From JAATFS01 sp037145635 (GTDB taxonomy: Bacteria; Pseudomonadota; Gammaproteobacteria; Xanthomonadales; Xanthomonadaceae): a stretch of DNA of 64,000 bases. Numbering within the stretch: the stretch's first letter is position 1; the number at the start of each line of letters is the position of its first letter. The notes under the pieces were generated by a model, which ran no database searches, was not told the origin of the DNA, and saw only the letters and a list, made by a program, of their open reading frames with translations. The stretch spans positions 464,581 to 528,580 of the forward strand of contig JBBCXB010000003.1 in NCBI GenBank assembly GCA_037145635.1, written 5' to 3'. The position numbers were made by a program, and so were the translations under genes. Positions 23,778 through 33,721 of the stretch are shown in pieces.

Positions 23778-25655
23778 ATGTCGATCCCGTCTTCCGGCCG
23801 TATGCTGCGCCGCGCCACCCCGGCGCTGTGCCTGTTGGCCCTGGGGTGTGCCCAGGCCGCCGAGTCCACATTCGCCGCGGGCGAGGGCAAGGTGGTGTGG
23901 ACCACCCGCGTGGTGGCCGGCACCGGCATCCGCACCACCGGCGCCTCGCCGCACCTGGTCGGCAAGGGCTTCCGCTCCGATGGCGTGCCCAAGGGCGGCG
24001 ACGGCAGCGACACCTCCGACGACGGCAACCTCAACTACGGCGCCGGCGATGCCTATGCCGGCCTGTTCAAGGTCAGCAGCGGCGTGGACGTGAGCTGGCG
24101 CGGGCTCGGCCTGGCGGTCAGCGGGCGCGCCTGGTACGACACCGTGCTCAAGGACGGCGACGTGCCGCAGGGCGACGTCGCCAACGGCTTCGCTCCCGAT
24201 GCGCCGCTGAGCGACCGCGGCTTCTCGCGTTCCAACCGGTTCTCCGGGGTGATGCTGCTGGACGCCTATGTCTACGCCCGGCACGACCTCGGCGCCACCG
24301 CGCACTGGGACGCGCGGGTGGGCCGGCAGCGCCTGAAATGGGGCGAGGGCCTGTTCTTCAACGGCCTCAACCAGGTCAGCCCGACCGACTTCACCACCCT
24401 GCACCGCCCCGGCACCGATCCGGCCAGCGAGGCGCAGCTGCCGGTGGAGATGGTCTGGAACCGCCTTGCCTTCGACAACGGCTTCAGCATCGAGGGCTTC
24501 TACCAGTGGAAGTGGCGCGCCGCCGAGCTCGATCCCTGCGGCACGTTCTGGTCCGGCACCGACATCGGCATCGATCCCGGCTGTGCCGGCCTGCAGTCCA
24601 ACGCCTACTACCCGATCAACGCCAGCTATGCCGGCACCGGGCAGTGGCTGAGCGACGGCTACATGAACGCGGCCGGGGCCTACCTGCCGCGCGGCACCGA
24701 CCTCCCGGCCAAGGACCGCGGGCAGTTCGGCGTGGCGCTGCACTACCGGGCCGACGCGCTGAACACCGACTTCGGCCTCTACTTCACCCGCTACAACGCC
24801 CGCCTGCCGATCCTCAACGCCACCACGCCCGACAGCGCCCTGACCCAGCCCGACCTCACCGCGCGGCTGGTCGCCGCCGGCGTGCCGCTGACCTATGCGC
24901 AGCTGTCCACGCGGCTGTCCACCATCACCGAGTCCTGGGAGTACCCGAACGGCATCCGGCTGATGGGGCTGTCGGCGGCCACGCGCTGGAAGCAGTGGAA
25001 GTTCGGCAGCGAGATCAGCTACGCCGACAACCTGCCGGTACAGCTCAACACCGCCGACATGTTCGCCGCGCTCACCCGCAACGGCGGGCCGATCGGCGAC
25101 CGCACCCTGGGCCAGCCCGAGGGCTTCCTGCTGCGCGGCTACGACCGCTTCCAGAAGATGCAGCTGCAGGCCAACGCCACCCGCACGTTCGGCCCGCGCT
25201 GGGGCGCGCAGGGCGGGGTGCTGGCCGGCGAGGTGGCCTGGCAGCACGTCAACCTGCCGTCGGTGACGGTGGCGCGCTACGGCCGCGGCTTCGCCTGGGG
25301 CTACTCGCCGCAGGGCTTCGACGGCAGCTGCGCCGCGGTGCAGAACCCCGACGGCTGCGTCAACGACGGTTACTTCACCCGGGTCGCCTGGGGCTACCGG
25401 CTGCGCGGCCAGCTCAACTACGCGGTCGGCCACGCCACGCTGTCGCCCAGCCTGACCTGGGCCCACGATGTGCGCGGCTATTCGGTGGACAGCGCGCTGG
25501 TCCAGCACCGCCGGGCGGTGACGATGGGCGTGGCCGGGAAGTTCGCGCCGCGCTACTTCGCCAGCCTCGGCTACACCCGCTACCTGGGCGACAACCGCTA
25601 CGACGTGCTCGCCGACCACGACAACCTGACCGCGGCGGTCGGCGCGACCTTCTAG
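23778..25655 (+). CDS. DUF1302 family outer-membrane beta-barrel protein
   Basis: A 625-residue secreted protein. From ATG 23778 a signal peptide (RRATPALCLLALGCAQAAES) precedes a mature region full of alternating aromatic/polar strands (DVSWRGLGLAVSGRAWYD, GVMLLDAYVYARHDLGA) and the DUF1302 motif RVGRQRLKWGEGLFFNGLNQ. The last residues AAVGATF end in Phe, as expected for outer-membrane insertion. DUF1302 proteins are thought to be hydrophobic-substrate or sterol-linked porins; the substrate here is unknown. A TATAAC at 23742-23747 could be the -10. The frame extends upstream to 23697 but without a signal-peptide-like start. Confidence 0.82.
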   Translation: MSIPSSGRMLRRATPALCLLALGCAQAAESTFAAGEGKVVWTTRVVAGTGIRTTGASPHLVGKGFRSDGVPKGGDGSDTSDDGNLNYGAGDAYAGLFKVSSGVDVSWRGLGLAVSGRAWYDTVLKDGDVPQGDVANGFAPDAPLSDRGFSRSNRFSGVMLLDAYVYARHDLGATAHWDARVGRQRLKWGEGLFFNGLNQVSPTDFTTLHRPGTDPASEAQLPVEMVWNRLAFDNGFSIEGFYQWKWRAAELDPCGTFWSGTDIGIDPGCAGLQSNAYYPINASYAGTGQWLSDGYMNAAGAYLPRGTDLPAKDRGQFGVALHYRADALNTDFGLYFTRYNARLPILNATTPDSALTQPDLTARLVAAGVPLTYAQLSTRLSTITESWEYPNGIRLMGLSAATRWKQWKFGSEISYADNLPVQLNTADMFAALTRNGGPIGDRTLGQPEGFLLRGYDRFQKMQLQANATRTFGPRWGAQGGVLAGEVAWQHVNLPSVTVARYGRGFAWGYSPQGFDGSCAAVQNPDGCVNDGYFTRVAWGYRLRGQLNYAVGHATLSPSLTWAHDVRGYSVDSALVQHRRAVTMGVAGKFAPRYFASLGYTRYLGDNRYDVLADHDNLTAAVGATF

Positions 25656-26226
25656 CCGCGGCCCGCCGCTCGCCGCCGGCCGCCGGCCACGGCCTTACGT
25701 GCCAGCCGGTCGCCGCCGGTCAGCGCCCCGAGTGGCGGGTTGCCGCCGGCGCGGCCCTGGCCGTCACGGGCACGCCTGCCGTCCGGCTTCGGCACCGCTG
25801 GAGCGGGGCGCCCTGGCCGGGATCCGGCCGTCGACGGCCAAGCGCCCGCCGTCGCCGGGCCAGCCACCGGCGCGGGCGAGGCAGCGCCCGCATCCAGCGA
25901 CGTCGATCACAGTCCGGGCCCGCGTCCTCCCAGTACGCCGGTGGATGGTGAACGAGTCAGGCAGGTGCGGCCGCTGCCGCGTCGCCTGCCCTGTCAGGCT
26001 CGCTGCCGGACGCGGTGCAGCCAGCGCAAGGCGCCGTCGCAAAAAAGTCAGCCCGTATTCACGCGTCTTTTATTTGCACGGGGTGTAGATTCCCTGCAAG
26101 GCCTGCGTGGTGTCCACGCGCCGGCTCCGCTTTCCACGCTCCACACTCGCCTGGCGTTTCGAGAGGCGAACGCTGTCGCTTTGCCCAGTTTTCCGTCTTA
26201 CACCCCCCGCCGTGACGGATGTCGTG
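25656..26226. other. Leader region of the glycogen/trehalose cluster
   Basis: 571 bases without a convincing gene. The final ~190 bases are markedly richer in A+T than the rest (CAAAAAAGTCAGCC at 26,040, CTTTTATTTGCACG near 26,067), which fits the promoter and leader of glgA. No good sigma70 pair is found; TAGATT at 26,086-26,091 is a weak -10 candidate. In-frame extension of glgA to 26,107 exists but gives an unrelated Arg-rich N terminus. Confidence 0.45.
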
Positions 26227-27792
26227 ATGGTCGCCATGTTGCCTGTACAGAATGTCCCCGCGCGCCTGGAGCGCGGCCCGCTCGTCGATCCTTCGCTGAA
26301 GGGCGCGCGCGCACGCGACGCACGTGGCCGCTTCATCCGCCACCACGAGCGCCTGATCAGCGCCGTGCCGGATCGCCGGGGCGCGCTGTTCGTGGCGTCG
26401 GAGATGGCCGACTTCGTCAAGGCCGGCGGCCTCGGCGACGTGGCCGCGGCGCTGCCGCGCGCGCTGCGCGGGCGCTACGACGTGCGCGTGCTGATCCCCG
26501 GGTACCGGGCGGTGCTGGCGCGCGCCGGCAGGATTGAGATCGTCGGCCGGGTGCTGGCGCATGCGTCGCTGCCGGCCTGCGACATCGGCCGCATCGAGCA
26601 GGCCGACGGCCTGCCGATCTACGTGCTGCTGTGCGCCGAGCTGTTCGAGCGCGAGGGCTCGCCCTACGTCAACCACAGCGGCGGCGAGTGGGAGGACAAC
26701 GCGATCCGGTTCGCGACCCTGTCGCACGCGGCCGCCGAGATCGCCGCCGGCCGCGCCGGGCTGAACTGGCGCCCGCGCCTGCTGCACCTCAACGACTGGC
26801 CCTCGGCGATGGCCGCGGCCTACGTGCGCTGGTCCGGCGGCACCACGCCGTGCCTGCTGACGATCCACAACCTGGCCTACCAGGGCCTGTTCCCGTATTC
26901 GATGGCGCCGGCGCTGGGCATTCCCGCCGAGCACGTGGCCGAGCTGGAGTTCTACGGCCAGATGTCGTTCCTGCGCGGCGGCATCGTCCACGCCAGCCAC
27001 GTCAACACCGTGAGCGTGAGCTACGCCAGCCAGATCGTCGGGCCGGCGCAGGGCTGCGGCCTGGACGGCCTGCTGGCGCGCCGCGCGGCGAAGGGTGCGC
27101 TGACCGGCATCGTCAACGGCATCGACGCCAGCTGGGACCCGCGCACCGACCATCACCTGGAGACGCATTTCAGCGTCAACCAGTGGCAGGGCCGGCGCGA
27201 GAACGCCGACCAGGTGCGGCAGAGCTTCGGCCTGCGGCAGAGCCATGGCCCGCTGTTCGCGGTGGTGTCGCGGCTGGTGCACCAGAAGGGCCTGGACCTG
27301 ATCTGCGAGGTCGCGCCGCAGATCGTGGCGGCCGGCGGCCAGATCGTGGTGATCGGCGGCGGCGAGCCGGAGATCGAGCAGCAGGTGGAGGCGCTCGCAC
27401 GCCGCTACCCGGGCCAGGTCGGCGCGCACATCGGCTTCGAGGAGGGGCTGGCGCGGCGCATGTTCGCCGGCGCCGACTTCCTGCTGATGCCGTCGCGCTT
27501 CGAGCCGTGCGGACTCAGCCAGATGTATGCGCAGCGCTTCGGCTGCCTGCCGATCGCGCATGCGACCGGCGGCCTGATCGACACCGTCGACGACGGTGTC
27601 ACCGGTTTCCTGTTCCACGGCGCCAGCGCCGATGCCCTGCGGCGCTGCCTGCAGCGCGCGTTCCGCACCTTCCGCCTGCCGAGCCTGTTCGGGGCGATGC
27701 GGCGGGCGGCGATGCTGCGCCCCAGCGGCTGGGACGTGGCCGGCAACAAATACATGGCGCTGTACGAGCGCACCGCTGCGGCGGTTTCTTGA
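26227..27792 (+). CDS. glgA: Glycogen synthase (ADP-glucose type) GlgA
   Basis: About 521 residues from ATG 26227 (ATG 26236 is an alternative). A GT5 glycosyltransferase that extends alpha-1,4-glucan from a nucleotide-glucose donor. The N-terminal donor motif is ADFVKAGGLGDVAAALPRAL, with LHLNDWPSAM and IHNLAYQGLFP typical of GlgA. The C-terminal half has VSRLVHQKGLDLI and the catalytic MPSRFEPCGLSQMYAQRFG. There is an N-terminal extension of ~55 residues before the catalytic fold compared with E. coli GlgA. First gene of the alpha-glucan cluster; its stop overlaps or abuts glgB. The ADP-glucose-producing glgC is not in this window. Confidence 0.93.
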   Translation: MVAMLPVQNVPARLERGPLVDPSLKGARARDARGRFIRHHERLISAVPDRRGALFVASEMADFVKAGGLGDVAAALPRALRGRYDVRVLIPGYRAVLARAGRIEIVGRVLAHASLPACDIGRIEQADGLPIYVLLCAELFEREGSPYVNHSGGEWEDNAIRFATLSHAAAEIAAGRAGLNWRPRLLHLNDWPSAMAAAYVRWSGGTTPCLLTIHNLAYQGLFPYSMAPALGIPAEHVAELEFYGQMSFLRGGIVHASHVNTVSVSYASQIVGPAQGCGLDGLLARRAAKGALTGIVNGIDASWDPRTDHHLETHFSVNQWQGRRENADQVRQSFGLRQSHGPLFAVVSRLVHQKGLDLICEVAPQIVAAGGQIVVIGGGEPEIEQQVEALARRYPGQVGAHIGFEEGLARRMFAGADFLLMPSRFEPCGLSQMYAQRFGCLPIAHATGGLIDTVDDGVTGFLFHGASADALRRCLQRAFRTFRLPSLFGAMRRAAMLRPSGWDVAGNKYMALYERTAAAVS

Positions 27793-27809
27793 GCGAGGTG
27801 GTAGGCGAC

Positions 27810-30032
27810 GTGGGTAGTGGCGAGGATGGAGCGGGTGGGGGATACGACACGGCGGCGTCGCCGGAGCAGGAACGGGCGCTGCACGCGCTGGCGCATGCGC
27901 TGCCGGAGGATGCGTTCGCCTGGCTGGGGCCGCACCGCCAGGCCGACGGGCAACGCCTGATCCGGGTGCTGGCGCCGGGCGCCGAGACCATGGGCCTGAT
28001 CGATGGCCGCGGCAAGCTGCTGGCGCGCATGCGCCCGGGCGGTGCGCCGGGGGTGTTCGAGGGCCGGCTCGGGGGCGAGGCGGCGTATCGCCTGCGCATC
28101 GTGTGGCCGGAGGCGGTGCAGGAGGTCGAGGATGCCTATGCGTTCGGTCCGCTGATCGAGGAAGGCACGCTGCAGCGCATCGTCGACGGCGATGGCGAGG
28201 CCCTGCGCGGTGCGCTGGGCGCGCACCATCAGGAGTGCGACGGCGTGCCCGGCATCCGCTTCGCGGTGTGGGCGCCGAACGCGCAGCGCGTGGCCGTGGT
28301 CGGCGACTTCAATGGCTGGGACGAGCGCCGCCACCCGATGCGGCTGCGCCACACCGCCGGGGTCTGGGAACTGTTCGTGCCGCGCCTGGAGGCGGGCGAG
28401 CGCTACAAGTACGCCATCATCGCCGCCGACGGCCGCCGCCTGGCGCACAAGGCCGACCCGATCGCGCGCCAGGCCGAGCTGCCGCCGGCGACCGCGTCGC
28501 TGGTACCGGCACGCGAGGAATTCGCGTGGAGCGACCAGGCCTGGATGGCGCAACGCGCCGACGCCGGGCTCAGGCCGATGTCGATCTACGAACTGCACGC
28601 GGCCTCCTGGCGCCACGACGAGGCCGGCCGCCCGCTGGACTGGGACGCGCTGGCCGCGCAGCTGGTGCCGTACGTGCAGGAACTGGGATTCACCCACATC
28701 GAGCTGCTGCCGATCACCGAGCACCCGTTCGGCGGCTCGTGGGGCTACCAGCCGCTGGGCATGTACGCGCCGACCGCGCGCCACGGCAGCCCGGAGGGCT
28801 TCGCGCGCTTCGTCGATGCCTGCCATGCTGCGGGCATCGGCGTGATCCTGGACTGGGTCAGTGCGCACTTTCCGGACGACGAGCACGGCCTGCGCCAGTT
28901 CGACGGCACCGCGCTGTACGAACACGCTGATCCGCGCGAAGGCTTCCACCGCGACTGGAACACGCTGATCTACAACTACGGCCGCCACGAGGTGTCGGCC
29001 TACCTGGTGGGCAGCGCGCTGGAGTGGATCGAGCGCTTCCACATCGACGGGCTGCGCGTGGACGCGGTGGCCTCGATGCTCTACCGCGACTACAGCCGCG
29101 GCGAGGGCGAGTGGGTGCCCAACGAACACGGCGGGCGCGAGAACCTGCAGGCGGTGGCGTTCCTGCGCCGGCTCAATGGCGAGATCGCGCAGCGCTTCCC
29201 CGGGGTGATGGTGATCGCCGAGGAATCCACCGCGTGGCCGGGCGTGACCGCGCCGGTCGAGCAGGGAGGGCTCGGCTTCACCCACAAGTGGAACATGGGC
29301 TGGATGCACGACACGCTGAGCTACATGGCGCGCGATCCGGTCCACCGCGCGCACCACCACAGCGAGATGACCTTCGGGCTGGTGTACGCCTTCTCCGAGC
29401 GTTTCGTGCTGCCGCTGTCGCATGACGAGGTGGTGCACGGCAAGGGTGCGCTGCTGGCCAAGATGCCGGGCGACGAATGGCGCCGCTTCGCCAACCTGCG
29501 CGCCTACCTCGCCTTCATGTGGGCGCACCCGGGCAACAAGCTGCTGTTCATGGGCGGCGAGTTCGGCCAGGCGCGCGAGTGGAACCACGACCGCACGCTG
29601 GACTGGGACGCGCTCGGGCATGCTCCGCACCGCGGCCTGAGCCAGCTGGTGGGCGACCTCAACCGTGCGCTGCGCGAGCAGCCGGCGCTGTACCGCGGCG
29701 ACTACCGCCCGGACGGCTTCGACTGGAGCGTGGGCGACGATGCCTACAACAGCGTGTTCGCCTTCGTGCGCCACGATCCGCAGGGCCAGGCCGCGCCGGT
29801 GCTGGCGGTCAGCAACTTCACGCCGATGCCGCGCCACGGCTACCGCGTCGGCGTGCCGCGCGGCGGGCGCTGGCGCGAGATCCTCAACACCGACAGCGGC
29901 TACTACGGCGGCAGCGGGCTGGGCAACGGCGGCGGCGTGGCGACCGAGGCGGTGGGCATGCACGGCCACGCGCAGTCGCTGCTGCTCACGCTGCCGCCGC
30001 TGGCCACGATCTATCTGCAGGCGGAGGATTGA
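27810..30032 (+). CDS. glgB: 1,4-alpha-glucan branching enzyme GlgB
   Basis: About 740 residues of GH13 branching enzyme. An N-terminal carbohydrate-binding module (CBM48: RFAVWAPNAQRVAVVGDFNG) precedes the catalytic barrel with FGGSWGYQPLGMYAP, nucleophile DGLRVDAVASMLYRDY, acid/base VMVIAEESTAWP and PLSHDEVVHGK. A second, more degenerate beta domain lies before the CBM (residues ~30-130). It introduces alpha-1,6 branches into glycogen. Start choice is uncertain: GTG 27810 follows GAGG with ~11-base spacing; GTG 27798 or TTG 27789 (overlapping the glgA stop as TTGA) are alternatives. The stop is directly followed by the treZ start. Confidence 0.93.
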   Translation: MGSGEDGAGGGYDTAASPEQERALHALAHALPEDAFAWLGPHRQADGQRLIRVLAPGAETMGLIDGRGKLLARMRPGGAPGVFEGRLGGEAAYRLRIVWPEAVQEVEDAYAFGPLIEEGTLQRIVDGDGEALRGALGAHHQECDGVPGIRFAVWAPNAQRVAVVGDFNGWDERRHPMRLRHTAGVWELFVPRLEAGERYKYAIIAADGRRLAHKADPIARQAELPPATASLVPAREEFAWSDQAWMAQRADAGLRPMSIYELHAASWRHDEAGRPLDWDALAAQLVPYVQELGFTHIELLPITEHPFGGSWGYQPLGMYAPTARHGSPEGFARFVDACHAAGIGVILDWVSAHFPDDEHGLRQFDGTALYEHADPREGFHRDWNTLIYNYGRHEVSAYLVGSALEWIERFHIDGLRVDAVASMLYRDYSRGEGEWVPNEHGGRENLQAVAFLRRLNGEIAQRFPGVMVIAEESTAWPGVTAPVEQGGLGFTHKWNMGWMHDTLSYMARDPVHRAHHHSEMTFGLVYAFSERFVLPLSHDEVVHGKGALLAKMPGDEWRRFANLRAYLAFMWAHPGNKLLFMGGEFGQAREWNHDRTLDWDALGHAPHRGLSQLVGDLNRALREQPALYRGDYRPDGFDWSVGDDAYNSVFAFVRHDPQGQAAPVLAVSNFTPMPRHGYRVGVPRGGRWREILNTDSGYYGGSGLGNGGGVATEAVGMHGHAQSLLLTLPPLATIYLQAED

Positions 30033-31784
30033 ATGATCCAGGACAGGGGGAGCGTGCCGGCCTGGGGCGCCTGGCCGGTCGACGCCGGGCAGGTGCGCTT
30101 CGCGCTGTGGGCGCCGCAGGCACGCAGCGTCGAGCTGCTGCTCGATGAGGCCGCACCGCAGGCGCTGAGCGCGCAGGGCGACGGCTTCTTCACCGCCACG
30201 GTGCCGGCCACGGCCGGCAGCCGCTACCGCTACCGCATCGACGGCGGTGAACCGGTCCCGGACCCGGCCTCGCGCTGGCAGCCGGACGGCGTGCACGGCG
30301 CCAGCGCGGTGCAGCCGGCCGACGGCCATGCCTGGCAGCAGCGCGACTGGCAGGGCCGGCCCTGGAACGAGGCGGTGATCTACGAACTGCACGTCGGGGC
30401 CTGTGGCGGCTATGCCGGGGTGCAGGCGCAGCTGCCGCAGCTGGCGGCGATGGGCATCACCGCGATCGAGCTGATGCCGCTGAGCGCCTTCCCGGGTGCG
30501 CACAACTGGGGCTACGACGGCGTGCTGCCGTACGCGCCGGCGGCCGCCTACGGCACCCCGGACGAGCTCAAGGCGCTGGTCGACGCGGCACACGCGCACG
30601 GGCTGATGGTGCTGCTGGACGTCGTCTACAACCACTTCGGCCCCGACGGCAACTACCTCGGCCAGTATGCCGCGGCGTTCTTCAACGCGGACAGGCCCAC
30701 CCCGTGGGGCGCGGCGATCGATTTCCGCCAGCCGGCGGTGCAGGCCTACTTCATCGACAACGCGCGGATGTGGCTGGAGGAGTACCGCTTCGACGGGCTG
30801 CGCCTGGACGCGGTCCACGCGATCACCCCGAACGATTTCCTGGACACCCTGCGCGAGGCGATCGCCGCCGGCACCGCCCCCGGCCGCCACGTGCACCTGG
30901 TGCTGGAGAACGAGGCCAACCAGGCCTCGCGCCTGGCGGCCGGCTACACCGCGCAGTGGAACGACGATTTCCACAACGCGCTGCACGTACTGCTCACCGG
31001 CGAAGCGGAGGGCTACTACGGCGCCTTCGCCGATGCGCCGGCCGAACACCTGGCCCGCGTGCTCGGCGAGGGTTTCGCCTACCAGGGCCAGCCCGACCCG
31101 CGCGGCCACGTGCGCGGCGAGCCCAGCGCACACCTGGCGCCGGACAAGTTCGTGGTGTTCGCGCAGAACCACGACCAGATCGGCAACCGCGCCCGCGGCG
31201 AGCGCCTGACCGAACTGGTGCCGGCGGCCCGGCTGCGCGCGGCGCTGGCGCTGACCGCGCTGACCCCGATGATCCCGCTGTTCTTCATGGGCGAGCCCTG
31301 GGGCGCGCGCCAGCCGTTCCTGTTCTTCACCGATTTCGCGCCGCCGCTGGACGAGGCGGTGCGCGAAGGCCGGCGCCGCGAGTTCGCGCACTTCGCCGCG
31401 TTCGCCGACGCCGCCACCCGCCAGACCATCCCCGATCCGAACGCGCGCAGCACCTTCGAGGCCTCGCGTGCGCCGATCGCCGAGGCCGCGGCCGGCGCGG
31501 GCGCGGACTGGCGCCACTGGTTCACCGCGCTGCTGGAGGTACGCCGGCGCGCGCTGGTGCCGGGCCTGGCACGGGCGCGGCCGCTCGGCGCACGCCTGCT
31601 CGGCGAGGCGGCGATCACCGCCGGCTGGCGGCTGCCCGACGGCGACTGGCACGTGGCGTTCAACTTCGGCCCCCGGGCGGTGGCGCTGCCGGCGGACGCG
31701 GCCACGCCGGTCCACGCCGAGCCGGCCGGCCTGCAGGGCGGCGCGTTGCCGCCGGACGGCTTCGTCGCCTGGCGCGGGGCGTAG
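30033..31784 (+). CDS. treZ: Maltooligosyltrehalose trehalohydrolase TreZ
   Basis: A 583-residue GH13 enzyme that cuts free trehalose from maltooligosyltrehalose. N-terminal CBM48-like domain (VRFALWAPQARSVELLLDE), barrel motifs IYELHVGACGGY, LLDVVYNHFGPDGNYL, nucleophile DGLRLDAVHAI, acid LVLENEANQASRL and the transition-state Asp in FAQNHDQIGNRARGERL. All are typical of TreZ. The ATG at 30033 directly follows the glgB stop. It would act on the product of TreY encoded two genes downstream. Confidence 0.93.
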   Translation: MIQDRGSVPAWGAWPVDAGQVRFALWAPQARSVELLLDEAAPQALSAQGDGFFTATVPATAGSRYRYRIDGGEPVPDPASRWQPDGVHGASAVQPADGHAWQQRDWQGRPWNEAVIYELHVGACGGYAGVQAQLPQLAAMGITAIELMPLSAFPGAHNWGYDGVLPYAPAAAYGTPDELKALVDAAHAHGLMVLLDVVYNHFGPDGNYLGQYAAAFFNADRPTPWGAAIDFRQPAVQAYFIDNARMWLEEYRFDGLRLDAVHAITPNDFLDTLREAIAAGTAPGRHVHLVLENEANQASRLAAGYTAQWNDDFHNALHVLLTGEAEGYYGAFADAPAEHLARVLGEGFAYQGQPDPRGHVRGEPSAHLAPDKFVVFAQNHDQIGNRARGERLTELVPAARLRAALALTALTPMIPLFFMGEPWGARQPFLFFTDFAPPLDEAVREGRRREFAHFAAFADAATRQTIPDPNARSTFEASRAPIAEAAAGAGADWRHWFTALLEVRRRALVPGLARARPLGARLLGEAAITAGWRLPDGDWHVAFNFGPRAVALPADAATPVHAEPAGLQGGALPPDGFVAWRGA

Positions 31785-31786
31785 CC

Positions 31787-33721
31787 GTGAGCGACGACGC
31801 GCTGCATGCACTGGCCGGTGCCGCCGGCCTGCGGGTGGACTGGGTGGATGCGGCCTCGACGCCGCGCCGGGTCGAGGACGTCACCCTGCGCACCGTGCTG
31901 GCCGCCCTGGAGCTGCCGGCGGACACCGCCGCGCAGGCCCGGGACAGCCTGCGCCGGCTGCAGCGGGACCAGGCCGAGCCCGCACCGCTGCTGACCGCCC
32001 AGGCGGGCGCACGGCTTGCGCTGGGCGGCGCCGACAACCAGGCCTGTTGCTGGGTGGACGAGCGCGCGGGCGAGCGTCGCGAGACCCGCTTCGACGACGC
32101 CGGCCAGGTGCAGGTGCCGGACCGGCCCGGTTACTGGACACTGCAGCACGGCGAGCAGGTCCGGCAGGTCGCGGTCGCGCCCGCGACCTGCTACGGCGTG
32201 GCCGATGCCGTGGCGGCCCGGCGCCCGCGGGCCTGGGGCCTGGCCCTGCAGGTTTACTCGGCGCGCAGCGGGGCCGATGCCGGCATCGGCGACGCCGCCG
32301 GCTGCGCCGAGTGGCTGCGGCATGCTGCGCGTGCCGGCGCCGATGCGATGGCGTTGAGCCCGGTGCATGCCGCGCGCCCGCTCGGCCGCCACTACAGTCC
32401 GTACTCGCCGAGCGACCGGCGCTTTTTCGACCCGCTGCACGCCGCGCCGCTGCGCGTGCTCGGCGAGCCGGCCTGCGCCGTGCTCGAGCAGGTGCCGGCC
32501 CTGCGCGAACGCTTCGCGCAGCTGCAGGAGGCCGCGCTGATCGACTGGCCGGCCTCCGCCGCCGCCAAATGGGACCTGCTGCGCCGGCTGCATGCCGCGC
32601 ACGCGACCGGGCAGGCCGACCTGGAGGCGTTCCGCCGCGAGGGCGGCGAGGCGCTGGAGGCCTATGCGCGCTTCGCCGCGCACGACTTCGGCGATGGCGA
32701 CCCCGATCTGCACGTGTTCACGCAGTGGCTGGCCGCGCGCAGCTGGGCCGGCGTACAGCGCGAGGCGCGCGAGCGCGGCATGGCGCTCGGCCTGATCGCC
32801 GACCTCGCGGTGGGGTTCGACCCGGCCGGCGCCGAAGCGGCCGCGTCGCCGGACGCGGTGCTGCGCGGCCTGGTACTGGGCGCGCCGCCGGACGCGTTCA
32901 ATGCCGATGGCCAGGCCTGGGGCATCGGCAGCTATTCGCCGGCGGGCCTGCGCCGCACCGGCTACGCGCCGTTCATCGCACTGCTGCGCGCGGTCATGCG
33001 CGACCGCGGCGGCGTGCGCATCGACCATATCCTGGGCCTGCTGCGGCTCTGGGTGGTGCCCGAGGGCGCCGGCTCCGATGCCGGCGCCTACCTGGGCTAC
33101 CCGCTGCACGACCTGCTCAACCTGCTGGCCCTGGAGTCCTGGCGGCATCGCGCGATCGTGATCGGCGAGGACCTGGGGGTGGTGCCGCCGGGCATCCGCG
33201 GCGAGCTGTCGCGGCGCGGCGTCATGGGCATCGACGTGCTGATGTTCACCCGCGACCAGGAGGGCGACTTCCTGCCGCCTTCGCAGTGGCGCCGCGACGC
33301 GGTGGCCACCACCACCACCCACGACCTGCCGACGCTGACCGGCTGGCGCGCCGGCCGCGACATCGACTGGCGCCGGCGCCTGGAGCTGATCTCGGCCGAA
33401 CAGGCGGCCAGCGACAAGACCGCGCGCGCGCGCGACGTGCTGCGCCTGCACCTGGCGATCGAGGACGAGGGGCTGTCCGGCCGCGACGCCTGGCTGGACG
33501 AACTGCGCTTCGCCGCGCGCGGCCCCGCGCCGCTCGCGCTGCTGCCGGTGGAGGACGCGCTGGCACTGGACGAGCAACCCAACCTGCCGGGCACCGTGGC
33601 GGTCCATCCCAACTGGTGCCGGCGGCTGCCCGAACCGCTCCCGCACCCCGTCCTGAGCACCGCGCTGCAGGGCTTCGCCGAGGCCCGACGGACCTCGGCG
33701 GTCTCGGATACCCAAGAATGA
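31787..33721 (+). CDS. malQ: 4-alpha-glucanotransferase (amylomaltase) MalQ
   Basis: 644 residues from GTG 31787, two bases after the treZ stop. GH77 amylomaltase: motifs ALQVYSARSGADAGIGD, SPYSPSDRRFFDPL, nucleophile GGVRIDHILGLLRLW, acid/base VIGEDLGVVPPGIR and TTTTHDLPTLTGWRAGRD. The enzyme redistributes maltodextrin chains, recycling the short stubs that TreY/TreZ and GlgX leave. A ~130-residue N-terminal beta domain precedes the barrel. The stop overlaps the treY start as ATGA. Placement between treZ and treY suggests a dedicated maltodextrin-recycling role for trehalose production. Confidence 0.93.
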   Translation: MSDDALHALAGAAGLRVDWVDAASTPRRVEDVTLRTVLAALELPADTAAQARDSLRRLQRDQAEPAPLLTAQAGARLALGGADNQACCWVDERAGERRETRFDDAGQVQVPDRPGYWTLQHGEQVRQVAVAPATCYGVADAVAARRPRAWGLALQVYSARSGADAGIGDAAGCAEWLRHAARAGADAMALSPVHAARPLGRHYSPYSPSDRRFFDPLHAAPLRVLGEPACAVLEQVPALRERFAQLQEAALIDWPASAAAKWDLLRRLHAAHATGQADLEAFRREGGEALEAYARFAAHDFGDGDPDLHVFTQWLAARSWAGVQREARERGMALGLIADLAVGFDPAGAEAAASPDAVLRGLVLGAPPDAFNADGQAWGIGSYSPAGLRRTGYAPFIALLRAVMRDRGGVRIDHILGLLRLWVVPEGAGSDAGAYLGYPLHDLLNLLALESWRHRAIVIGEDLGVVPPGIRGELSRRGVMGIDVLMFTRDQEGDFLPPSQWRRDAVATTTTHDLPTLTGWRAGRDIDWRRRLELISAEQAASDKTARARDVLRLHLAIEDEGLSGRDAWLDELRFAARGPAPLALLPVEDALALDEQPNLPGTVAVHPNWCRRLPEPLPHPVLSTALQGFAEARRTSAVSDTQE